64,000 nucleotides of DNA from Candidatus Altimarinota bacterium (lineage in GTDB: Bacteria; Patescibacteriota; Gracilibacteria; BD1-5; UBA2023). Shown here one piece after another: positions 37,691-48,852 of the stretch; the first letter of the stretch is position 1, and every line of letters starts with the position of its first letter. The translations under genes were made by a program, and so were the position numbers. The notes beneath the pieces were generated by a model. The model had not been told where the DNA came from, searched no databases, and saw only the letters and a program-made list of their open reading frames with translations. The stretch lies in contig JALNXF010000001.1 of the NCBI GenBank assembly GCA_023230505.1, forward strand, positions 310,001-374,000, in the 5' to 3' direction.

Positions 37691-40432
37691 ATGCCAAATA
37701 CAACAAATTGACCTAGTATTTCTAGTGAAATAAACAAAAAAGACTTAATTAAAAATACTAGAGAAATAGGCAATGCACTTATTAAATTAGGTATTATAAA
37801 TAATGGTGATCTTGATAAGATTATAAATTACCAAGAGAATTTTACTAATAATAAATGAGAAATGCTATCATTTTGGGAAATTATTTTTGAATCGAAAAAT
37901 ATGAATGATTTAAATAGAAAAAAAATTTCTGATTTTATTAAGGAAAATTGAATCAAATTAAATTCAAAAGAAAAATTAAAATTTGAAAATTTTAAACTAA
38001 AATGAGTTGTTATTCAGCAAGAAAATACTAGTGCTAAAGTTGAAAATACAATAAACACACCTAAAAAGAAAAAATTATGAGAAGCATTAATTGAAGCAAA
38101 ATATATAAATCAAAGTCATCTAGATAAAGCACTAGAATATCAGGCATTAAAAAAGAAAGATGGTAAACAGTTAATGATATGAGAAATATTAATGATACTT
38201 GATTATGTCGAAAAAAGAAATTTTATAAAATTTATAGAGAAAAATCCTGAATTTAACAATGATGTATGACAATTATTAATTGCTCATAATTTTATAAATT
38301 GAGAACAGATTGAAAATGCTAAATTAATTCAAAAAGAATGTAAAAGTCAGTGAATAGAAAAAGATATTTGAGATATTTTAGTTGAAGATTTGTGAGTAAT
38401 TAGTAAGGAAAGACTATTAAAAATAAGAGCACAGCAGAAGAATATGGAACGTATAAAGCCAAGTGTATCAGAATTAAACTGAGAAGTATTTTTTCTTTTT
38501 GACGAAGACAAGATGAAGAAGTTAAATTTTGTTCCCTATAAAATATTTGAAACTACAAAAGAAATATGAAAAAATAAAGAGGAACTGACAGGATTTGTAA
38601 TAACAGTATTATCAGAAGATTGAGTATGAGACAAAGCAGATGAAATTACAAGAGAAATAAAAAGAAAGTTTCCTGATATCAAAAAAAAGCTAATAAAGTC
38701 TGGTAAAGATATACAAGAGAAAGACTTAACACTTAGTATTAATTTTTGATATACTTCAAATGATGAAATACATAATTTCATAGATGAATGTTTTAAAGAA
38801 AAAGAAGTATTAAAAGAAAGTATATGAGCTATTAACTTGAAATGAAAAAAAGAAATAAAAACTAAAAATGGAAATGAAACAATACTTAATATATGATCTG
38901 AATATGTATCTAGTACAAATAGTAACCTAAATATATTTGCAGGTATTCTAAAAGAGGCTATTAATTTATGATCGTCAGATTTACATATAGAACCTCAAGC
39001 TGATTGTCTAAGAATAAGAATTCGTATAGATTGAGCATTACAAGTTTTAAAAAAATTACCTATTCAAATAAGTGAATCATTTATTAGGTCTATAAAAAAT
39101 AATTTTGAATTTGCAGATTGATATAAATCATGAGAAGTATGAGATGAACGCTTAAATATACGTGACCACGATAAAGGGTGTGATATAGATTGAAGAGTTT
39201 CAATTGTCCCAATTAAATATTGAGATAAAATTACATGTCGTTTACTGGTTCATAGTGACACCGTTAAAACTCTTCAAGAGCTTTGAATGCAACCAAACAT
39301 AGCAAAAAAATATGATTTAATATGTGCTATGTCTAATGGTATAATTATTGTAACTTGACCTACATGAAGTGGTAAAACAACAACTCTAAATGCAACATTA
39401 GCAGCACTAAATGATGAGGGGAAAAATATTACTACAATAGAAGATCCTGTTGAATATACAATACCATGAGTAAATCATATAGATGCATGAAGAAAAAATT
39501 CAATATCGTTTAAAGATGCTGTAAAATCTATATTAAGACAAGATCCAGATATTATAATGTTTTGAGAAATGCGTGATAAAGAATCAGCTGAAAATGCACT
39601 TAGAGCAGGTCTTACATGACGTCTACTTTTCTCAACTCTTCATACTAATGATGCAATATCTGCTATACCACGTCTACTTGATATGTGAATACAACCTTTT
39701 TTGCTTTGATCAACACTTGTTTCTATTGCTTGACAAAGGCTTGTAAGAAAAATATGTCCACATTGTAAAATACCATATACTCCTGATGAAAAACATATAC
39801 ATTATTTTAGAAGATATCTTGCAAATCTTGATGAATTTATAAAAGATAATGATGTAAAATTTTATAAATGAAAAGGTTGTGATCATTGTAATGACACATG
39901 ATATAAATGACGTCTTAGTATAGTTGAATTATTTTGTGTAAATGAAGAATTAAAAATTGCTGTTCTAGCATGAAAAACATCATCTGAACTTACTAATATA
40001 GCCCGTCGTTATGGGATGACAAGTATGGCAGAAGATGGTATTTGTCGTGCGCTAAGCTGAGAAACAACAATAGAAGAAGTATTAAGAATAACAAGAACAA
40101 ATCAATTTCCGGCACAAAAAAGAAAAGTTGAAGAGATACAATATCTTCTACATTGAGATATGAGCCAACAAGAAATAGAAGATGCTGTGTATGGAACAAC
40201 ATATGAAAAAGCTGATACAAATACTCAAATGGTAAAAATTTTAGAAAAAGATTCTGAATTATTAGAAGAGTCTGTAGAAGTTGAAAAGAAAATTTGTGCA
40301 AATGAAGAACATATGGCACATTTGGCAGAAAGTAACAATGCACTGGTTGCTAATAATACTCTTGTAATGAAGAAATTAATTGAAACTCAATCTAAATTAA
40401 TAGATGTATTAACAAATCAAAAAGTTAAATAA
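37691..40432 (+). CDS. PilB/GspE-type type IV pilus assembly ATPase
   Basis: The protein has 913 residues, far longer than the usual 560. Three N-terminal MshEN-like blocks are visible: IGNALIKLGIINNGDLDKII, LGEALIEAKYINQSHLDKAL and VGQLLIAHNFINGEQIENAK. The ATPase core follows: a SSDLHIEPQ box near residue 430, Walker A GPTGSGKTTT near 556 (first two glycines TGA), Asp box ITTIEDPVEY, Walker B DPDIIMFGEMRD, and the HTND box. The zinc-type cysteine pairs are ICPHCK and CDHCND. A C-terminal coiled-coil extension of about 90 residues is added. It probably powers assembly of pili, possibly from the large prepilin at 24369-27419. Confidence 0.93.
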
Positions 40433-40434
40433 GA

Positions 40435-41928
40435 TTAGTTTTTCTTATAGCTCAAATAAAAACCTGGAATATAAATAAATCAAAAAATTATAAAAGATAA
40501 AATCAAACTAAGCGCAACTCAAAAAGAAAAATTAGAAATTATAAAATAATTAACTAAAGAAGCTAATCATCAGAAGACTAAAATACTAAAGGTGTATTTC
40601 GGAAGAAAATTAAATTTAAATATATGACGTGAAATAAAGTATGTACTAGCCACAAGAATTATTTGAGAAATAAGAGTAGCAACTGAAGATCAAACAAAAG
40701 AAAAATAAGGAATAAGTGCAATATTTAAAATAATGTTAATTAAAGTCAAATAAAAATTTATTTTAAGTAGTCTTCCCTGCTCACCGGAGGCTATGAGAAT
40801 ATAAGTAAAAATAGATGATATAAAATAAAATAAGAAAATGAAAATTACAACATTATAAGAATCAAGGGAATTATAGATATATTTTGAATGATCTAAATAT
40901 TCTTTATTTGCAATAAGAGATAAAATTTCTTTTCAATTAACAAGTGAAAATCAAATAATTGCTATTCAAAAAGCAAAAAGTAGTTTATAAGATTTTGAAA
41001 CTAGCATTTTCATTTCAATATTATCTTTTTTCTTGATTGCATTAGTAAAAAGTGGTAGCATAGACTGTAAGAATAGTCACCCAAAAAGCATTCAAACCTC
41101 AACTATTTTCATGGGTACTGAATAAAGCGCGATACTTATATCAGCAATATTTCTCGGTTCCATAATAGATAAAATAATTACATCAATTTTAAAATAAATT
41201 ACATTTAAAAACATGGCAAGTCAATATGGAATAGACATTTTTACAAGACTTTTAATTTGGGGTAAATGAAAAGAAAAACTGATTTTTTCAACACGTCTAG
41301 AATACAAATAAATAAGTAAAGTCATCACAATATTGCCAAAAACTCAGGCAAACATAATCCAAAGAAATGATTGAAATTGAAGATGAGAATTTCATAAAAT
41401 AACTCATTTTGGGTACAAAATAAAAACTACAAATAAAATAAATAAGAAATTAGCTATTTTTCAAACAGTTGTGGAAACAAATGAAAATTCGGTTTTGAGA
41501 TAGGCTTGAAGTAGCGATAAAATCGCACTATTCATCAATCCAAAAAATACAAAAAATGAAGTAATAAATATTGAATATAAAGCTAGGCTCGAATTATATC
41601 AGGGCAAGAAATAAGCAATTCAAACTGATAAAAATATTATTCAAATTCAAAGTGACATTCTGATTGTCATCATATTTCAAATGATTTTTTGAACTATTTC
41701 CTTATTTTCTTTATTAGCTGAAATCTCCCTTATTGTAATTGTAAAAAGCCCCATATCAGCGATTACTGCAAATATTGAAAGATAATTATAAATCTTAGAA
41801 TAAAGACCATAATCATCAATACTTAAATAATTAGTTAGAATTTTTATAAGGAAAATACTAATAAAAGCAGTTGAAAATTTTGCAGCTAATTGCGCTATAG
41901 TATTGAAATATACTTTTTTTGTTGCCAT
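40435..41928 (-). CDS. Polysaccharide flippase (MOP/Wzx-like)
   Basis: This 497-residue protein has about 12-14 membrane segments and the typical opening of O-antigen and teichoic acid flippases: NTIAQLAAKFSTAFISIFLI, then LSIDDYGLYSKIYNYLSIFA and ADMGLFTITIREIS. The middle reads SIPYGLAMFLNVIYFKIDVI, a conserved charge-bearing segment of the MOP superfamily. It probably flips lipid-linked oligosaccharides outward. Its stop is three bases from the converging PilB-type gene. It fits with the glycosyltransferases and the PAP2/DedA pair elsewhere in the window. Many helix glycines are TGA codons. Confidence 0.9.
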
Positions 41929-42058
41929 TTTTATAAAATTTAAGTTTAATAGATTTTATTTTTTTTAAAATAAAGTCAAAAGAATATAATAAATTATACT
42001 TAATTTGACTTAAAAAATAATTCTGCTAATATCAAGATATATTTTTTAAAATTAAATT

Positions 42059-42445
42059 ATGGATGAATTATTAAAACAAAAGGTTATTTCTATTTTTGAA
42101 ATATTTACTTGATTTCTGATTGTTGATTGAGATATCGAGGAGAATGAATTTGATAATATGTTATTAGAATTATCTGATTATTTAGATAAATACTTAGAAT
42201 GAATGAAACCAGAAATGAATTTTGATGAGACAATCAAAAAAATAGCCGAAGACCCTGAAAATTTTTCAAAAAATGCAAATTATATGAAAATGATGTCAAC
42301 CAAACAAGAAAAACTTGATATTTTATTTGCAATATCAAAAATTATTTTTTCTGATAATGATTTTTCCGGTAAGGAATACGAACTCTTTGAAAAACTAAGA
42401 AACTTCTGGGAAATTACAAAAGAAGATTTAATTAAATGAGAATAA
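42059..42445 (+). CDS. TerB-like small acidic protein
   Basis: The 128-residue protein is helical and acidic. A first block, FEIFTGFLIVDGDIEENEFD, and a second, ILFAISKIIFSDNDFSGKEY, each pair a hydrophobic helix with a D-x-D acidic turn. This parallels the protein at 22675-23088 and the TerB-like fold. Function is unknown. The gene stands alone and is followed at once by a strong hairpin terminator. Confidence 0.55.
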
Positions 42446-42450
42446 TAACA

Positions 42451-42480
42451 AAAAATTCTGGAATATTCCAGAATTTTTTA
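42451..42480. terminator. Bidirectional terminator
   Basis: AAAAATTCTGGAA and TTCCAGAATTTTT form a tight stem between the plus-strand TerB-like gene (stop 42445) and the minus-strand gene ending at 42489. Confidence 0.9.
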
Positions 42481-42488
42481 ATTAGTTT

Positions 42489-43580
42489 TTATATATAAAA
42501 TGGCTTATTAAAAATAAAAAAACTTCTTCAAAATATAGTAAATTTCGGTTTTTGTATTCTATGTTTTAAAATAAGTATTGTTCTTTTCTTTCAGTTTTTA
42601 TCTATAATTGTAGCTTGTCTAAATTTTTCTCATTCATAATTTGTTTCTGTGCCCCATAAACCACAAACCTCACATTCAACACCTTCAAAAAGTACTTTAT
42701 AAATCTTATTTTCCTTTGTAATAAATCTACTTTTGTCTTTTTCCAAACATACTAATACGACATTTTCTCAGTTTGGTAAAATTGCAATACCTCAAAAACC
42801 TAAAACTTCTTTTCATTCAAATTTATATTCTTCTGTTTCACTAATCATAAGTTTATCCATTTTGATTTGTTCTCATTTTACTTCTACTTCTAAAACAATT
42901 TCTCAATTTGGTAAAGTTGTTCTTTTACGAATCATACAAAGCTCGTTATCATTAAATAAAATAGGTTTTCTTGTATTAATATCAATATATCACTTCTTGA
43001 ATGCCATTATCTTTTTATCAAAAAAATCGTATATTTCTCAATGATCATATCTAATATTATTTCTATTAAAAAGATTTCATTCAATATCTCAAACAATCTC
43101 ATAATCTGAATGAATTTGAGACAAAATTTCTTCAAATTTATCTTGAACTTTTTTTATAATATCATCTTTTTGAGTAAGTTTTATACTTATATGATTATTA
43201 TCTTTAGAATTATCAACAAATTTGTCATCATCAAATTGTCTTAAAGTAGCTATTGCAATACTATAAGCATTTTTATGAGAATCATTAATTCAAACTCTAT
43301 CAAGGGCTTCTTTATGTTCCAAGTAGAATTTCTCTACTTCATCAGCGAATTTTTTTACATTTATATCATCCTTGAAGAAATCTAGGATTTTATATAAATT
43401 ACTTTCATGCTTTAAGAAATTTATTTTTTCAATTTTAACAATAATATTATCAATATCATCTTGAGTAAAATTTTGATATATACAAGAAAATAGTGGTTTA
43501 AAAATCGCTGGATGAGCCAAAATCTCGTAGATATTACTACAGGTTTTTCTTTCTTGTTCAAAATTTTCTAATGTGTTCAT
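42489..43580 (-). CDS. Hypothetical protein, paralogue of 44760-45818
   Basis: The protein has 363 residues. The N-terminal domain (about 1-140) contains TCSNIYEILAHPAIFKPLFS and INDSHKNAYSIAIATLRQ, both shared almost word for word with the protein at 44760-45818. The C-terminal half is beta-rich with short units built around LPNGE (LPNGEIVLEVE, LPNGENVVLVC) and ends with CEVCGLWG and IIDKNGKK. No known family is recognised. It is the last gene of a four-gene cluster with spacings of about 20-25 bases. Cys pairs such as CEVC could bind metal; that is inference. Confidence 0.65.
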
Positions 43581-43605
43581 GGGTTTGTGGGGTTAGCTAT
43601 ATAAA

Positions 43606-44739
43606 TTACATTTTTTCTATTCAATCTTTTCTTTTAAGAGGAACTGCTAACATACTATTTCTAAAATTAGGATTTCATGTTTGATCTGAATGTATTTCAA
43701 AAAAATCAGGTAGTTTAATATCTTGATTTTCTTCTAAAAATTTAATTTCAAGAATAGCCATATCTCAAAATCTATAAGCTGACCTAATAAAAAAATCTAA
43801 TTCAAAATATTGTTTTTCATAAAAGAAACAATGACGAGTTTTTAGAACATGAGATTTTCATTTTACATGAAGTTGAGAATATTCTTCAGGAGATATTACA
43901 CGTTCAGTTTTGATGCGTTCTTTTCTAATATAACGTTTTAAAGTATGGAAAAATACCTTATCATTTCAATCAACAGCACGACTTCTAATATATTCTTCAG
44001 TTTTATCCTTGTAATCAGATAAATAAGTCTGTTCAATTTCTACCTTTCTAGAATTTTTCATTAATTTATAAAAATCCTTTATACTTACTAAATATTTATT
44101 TTCTCTCTCAATTGGTTGAGGAATTCATATAATACTAGAAATAGCTTTTTCTACTCTAAGTAATTTAGCTTTAAAATCAGTAGAATTATCAATAACATGT
44201 AATTTTGCTGGAGCTCAAACATAAGCATTTTGAAGGCGTTCATCTAAATCTCTGGCCATCTCTGGAGTCTCTGTTCTACTAGTATTATTTTCAAGTGTAT
44301 AATATTGTTCTGCTCAATCAGCTGCAGTTACCATATGTACAATTCAATCATATCAAGAAGAAAGAATTCTAGATTCAGTTAATCAATAAGGTTTTAGCAA
44401 TGAATCTATATCATTTGGATTAGATAAATAGGCTTTTGAATCTAATAATCATCTATCAAGTAAAATTATTGTTTTTTCTCTATATAATCTAGCTACATTT
44501 GAAACAATTCATTCCTGTGCGACTTGAAATTCTGTCAATATAGATTGAAACCTACTATTATTAAAATCTCATTTTCCTATTTTAACTCACATCCCTCAAA
44601 AAAGATGAGTAGCAGATTCAGGAACCTGTAAAACATTAATTCATCTATCCTCAAAAGTTTGTCTTAAAATCGCAAGAGCACTTGTTTTACCAGAACAAGG
44701 TCAACCAGTCAAAACTATTTTGTGTATTTGATTTTTCAT
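43606..44739 (-). CDS. AAA_28-type P-loop NTPase fused to CYTH-like domain
   Basis: This 377-residue protein begins with a P-loop ATPase/GTPase module: IVLTGGPCSGKTSALAIL at residue 8, then VLQVPESATHLF, IILLDRGLLDSKAYLS (Walker B-like) and a conserved DNSTDFKAKL end piece. From about residue 215, VEIEQTYLSDYKDKTEEYIR starts a CYTH/triphosphate-tunnel domain, with later strand pairs HVLKTRHCFFYEKQYFELDF and DMAILEIKFLEEN. The E-x-E pair matches the CYTH signature; the usual Lys is not conserved. The same two-domain layout is known in eukaryotic TTD14-type proteins. It sits between the two paralogous unknown genes. Confidence 0.8.
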
Positions 44740-44759
44740 AAAAAATTAGTTAAATAAAA

Positions 44760-45818
44760 TTAATAAATAGTATTTAGTTTTTCTATTCAATCTTTTGTGA
44801 TAATTACTTTAATATCTTTTCAATTATAATTTATAATAGCTTCTCTTCATCCACGCCTATCATTATATGAACCTATATCGCATAATTCACATTGCATATC
44901 TATAAATTCTATTCTAAAAAATTCATTTTTTTCAGTAATATATCTTATTTTTCAATTTTTTAAAGAAATAACTTTAATACATTCTCACTTAGGTATTATT
45001 ATTAAATCACTATAACGATATTCACTACCGTATGCACTAATAATTTCATGTCATTCCACTCTAAAAATTTCATTATCTTTTGTAATATGAATTATTCTTT
45101 GATTTCAGTCTTTATCTCTTATATTTGCTCTTCTTACTTTATCTCAATTAGGCAATATATCATATCTAAGTAGACTAGTAACTTCACATCATTCTATAAT
45201 AACAGGCTTTCTTGAGTCAGTATAAATAACTCTTCAATTAACTTTAGTTACATTTTTACCAAATAATTCTTTTATTTTTCATTCTTTTTCGCCTACAAGA
45301 TTTCACTCAATATCTCATGCTATAACCTGTTCTCTGTATCATTCAAATATTTCTCTAAATTTAAGATTAACTTGAGACTGAATATCGACAACGGCAGATA
45401 TTTCGGCATTAATACTTGTAAAATTTTGTTTTGAATCATTTGTTTCTTTCACTTTCTGATTTGCAACACTTCTAAGAGTCGCTATTGCCATAACATAAGC
45501 ATTTTTATGAGAATCATTAATTCCAGCTTTCTCAAGTGCATTTTTATGTGTTAAATAAAAAATTTCTACTTCCTTTGCAAATTTCTCTACATTTTCTTTT
45601 TTCTGAAAATATTTAACAAATTTCTCAATATGAAGAAAAATATGGTGTATCTTGCTTGATTTATCAGGAACAATATTATTTATTGTTATTGGGTTGATTT
45701 CCGGATAAAGACAATTTAAAAGTGGATTAAAGATAACTGGATGAGCTAAAATCTCGTAGATATTACTACAAGTTTTTGGTTCTTGTTGTATTTCATAATC
45801 ACTTGCCTTATTTTTCAT
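44760..45818 (-). CDS. Hypothetical protein, paralogue of 42489-43580
   Basis: The protein has 352 residues. Its N-terminal domain shares TCSNIYEILAHPVIFNPLLN and INDSHKNAYVMAIATLRS with the protein at 42489-43580. A predicted helical middle follows, then a beta-rich C-terminal half with IIIPKGECIKVISLKNGK and a QCELCDIG motif parallel to CEVCGLWG of the paralogue. No family is recognised. It lies 25 bases after the large gene at 45844-48729 and 20 bases before the AAA_28-CYTH gene. Confidence 0.65.
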
Positions 45819-45843
45819 ATTTTATAAAATTAGTTATAAAAAA

Positions 45844-48729
45844 TTATTCCTGAGTTAAATCCTTGACTTTTCAAGTCACTTTTTCTACGACTCATTTAGT
45901 ATCAATTTGTTCAGGTCTGAATTTTTCGTAGAAAAGTTTAAGTTCGTTGTCTCCGTAGGGAATGCCATTAATCAGTATTTTTCAGTTTTTAAATTCAAAT
46001 TTATATCATTCTAAAATCTCGATTGCAATAAAGGTTCAATCAACATTATATAATGGATATATGCGTTCTCCGCCTCTATCTGAATTCCATACTTTTGCAA
46101 ATAAATAATCTTCGGTCTTGATTTGTTCATGAATTATTAAATGCCTATATTCACCATTAAAAGCCTTGATTTTTGTTAATATAATATTTCTTCCAAAAAT
46201 ATTTTTACAAACATCAATATCTCAATCAGTATAAATTCTAATATTATTATCATCAAAAAATGTCTTGTGATTAGTAATTTTAAAAGCTTCAAATCCCCAA
46301 CTTTCTTCGGTATAAGAGCAAATTTGATTTGTTTTATAATTCCATAGATTTATGAATGTTTTTTCTACTCAATTTATTATACAATCAAAATCTTCCATAT
46401 CCAGTCTATATAAAGTAGAAGATCACTTTATAGGTTTAATCTCTCATTTTACAATTTTAAGAGGAAATTTTCAGTCTCGAGGTCATTTATTCTGTGGAAT
46501 ATAATTATATAAACGTGGCTTTACATAAGGAATATTATTATTGGAAAGATAAGTTCTTTCCGGCAAAATTACTTTTGTTAGTTCATTTCAAAGATCTGGT
46601 CTATAATAGAGTTCTCATTTTTTATCCAAAACATATTCTTTTCAACACATTTCCTGGATTTCAATTTGTTCTCAATCACACATAAACTCCTTTCAAGAAA
46701 TTTTATCTGCATTTCAAACATTTCAAACATAACGATTATAAAAGTATTCATTTACAATTTCACATATTCGAAGAGCTCTAAATTCTGGATAATTCATATT
46801 ACAAATAGCTTCCACACCATCTACTGATACTTTGATAACTTCTCTTTTTATGGATTCAAGTAAATCAGGAGATGTTTTAATATAATGCCTTAGGTCAAGC
46901 ATATCTAAATCAGTTTTCATTCACACAAAATAACCAACTATTGTGTCATCTTTATTTACAAGTAATAGAATTTCTTTATCTCAAACTTTGAAAATTGCTT
47001 TTTCTGGTGAATCTACAAATTTACCCCTAGAATTAACTAAATGAAATTTTTTGTCCAATAAATTAATAGTTCAATCATCGTTATAAAACAAAGTTTCTCA
47101 TCAAAGCTCAAATTTATTATGAGGAATAAAAGTAACTATTTCTGGATCTGGTCAAGTATATTGCTCAACTATTTCAGAAAAATTCTCTATAGAAATATAA
47201 GTTACAGTTCATTCCTTATTTTTTCACTTAGCCATTAAACAAAATTTACCATTATAATCTACTGGCTCAAAAATGCTCGATGTTCCAGGTCTACGAATAA
47301 GAATATAACTTCTAGTAAATCTAAGTTCTCTATCATAATAGGCTAATATAACATTGTCATTTATAACAATATCATTAGCATCAATAAAAACTAAACTCAG
47401 AGTTCAATCTGAATTTATTCTATAAAATTCTTGCTTTGTACGGCTATTACTATGATCAGAAAGGCAAATAATTCAATGAATATAACTAGTGTTTATTAAA
47501 TGTTTTTTTGATTGATCCGGAGTGAGTTTAAGTCTAATATATTCATCAATTTTTTTAGTTTCCTCATTTTTCTCTCATTTTTCTTCTTCATCTGGATTAT
47601 ATTTAGGATTTTTCATCAAAATAATTTCTTTTGTTATATCTCAATCAATAAAACAAATTCTAATAAAAGAATCAGGTTCAGTTACTTTATCATAACTACA
47701 TAAATCATTTAATATTGGAAATTTATCGCCTTGATAATTTACTGTTTTTATTTCATTATTTTTATCTAATTTAAAATCAAAGATCTCTAATCAATCTGTA
47801 AAATAGCTTTCATCTAAATTATAAAATGTTCTTCAATTTATAATTATTGGCTCATTAACATTAATTCCATAATCATTATCTCAAATAAAAATATTAGCTA
47901 TAGATTTATCTTTTTCTATATATTTTACAAGAAAAAATTTTCAATTAATTTCAATTGAAGCTGGTTGGTTTGGATTGTCTAGAGAAGGAGAAAACTGTAT
48001 AACATTTTCTCAAATTCTAATTGAGAATAGATTTTCTGATTTATCGACAATATTTACATTCTCAAATACTATTTCTCATTTTTCTACTTGTTTGAATGTT
48101 TCAGCATCTTTGTCCCAATAAATTAGTCTGCGATTATTTCTTTCCCATAAACTCATACCTTCAACATTTGGAACTCAAATAAAATTATGCAGGGAATCTT
48201 CTCATTCAAAAGTAACAGGTAAATATTTATCTCATTTTTTATAAAAAATTTCAGAAGAAACCTTAAATTCTTTAACAAATAAAAATTGATAAAATAATTC
48301 ATTTTTCCTAACAACTAACATATCAAAATTATCTTCTTTAATTATTTCTAAGGGATAATCATAAAAAAAGTGAGGGAGAAGAATTTTATTACTTATTAAA
48401 GTTACTTTAATTTTATCAGCACTATCAATATATATTTTACACAAAAATTCATCTCAATTCAAATTTACTACTTTAGGCTCATTATTTTCCCATACAACCT
48501 CAATTATTGAATTTGAAATATCTAATAAATTCATAATAACTCTTGCACTATTTCCCTCGCAACTTATAACTATTATCGGTTCTCATCAGACTGTAAAAGG
48601 AGTTCAATCTGGTCTTACATATGACGGATGTTTTAACTCTCAAATTTGAATTTCTCAAAATATTGGAGTTTCGCTATTTTGTTGTGTTTCTCTGTGTTCA
48701 AGAGATGTATTTCAAGGAATATTTGTCAT
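45844..48729 (-). CDS. Large hypothetical protein, 961 residues
   Basis: A single open frame with about 60 TGA glycine codons. The protein is hydrophilic with no signal peptide or membrane segment. It appears built of repeated beta-hairpin units of the general form hydrophobic strand, short turn with D-G, hydrophobic strand (for example YNVDGTFIAIEILEGYKFEF, YRINSDGTLSLVFID and FYNDDGTINLLDK). This recalls WG-type beta repeats, but no family is asserted. A helical insert lies near residues 600-660 (MLDLRHYIKTSPDLLESIKR). It is the first gene of the cluster with the paralogue pair and AAA_28-CYTH protein; C-terminal sequence of the paralogues is similar in style. Confidence 0.6.
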
Positions 48730-48743
48730 AGAATATGATGATT

Positions 48744-48799
48744 AAAAATAAAAAAATGCCTAGATTTTAGATAATAGACAAAAGTATTTTTTTATTTTT
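48744..48799 (-). terminator. Hairpin after the recQ gene
   Basis: TAAAAATAAAAAAATGC and GTATTTTTTTATTTTTA form a long AT-rich stem downstream of the RecQ stop (48853) and just ahead of the next gene's start at 48729. It probably ends the TyrRS-RecQ transcript. Confidence 0.55.
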
Positions 48800-48852
48800 A
48801 TTTTAGATTTAATTGAAATATAAGAAATTATTGATATTTGTCAAGCGAATTT

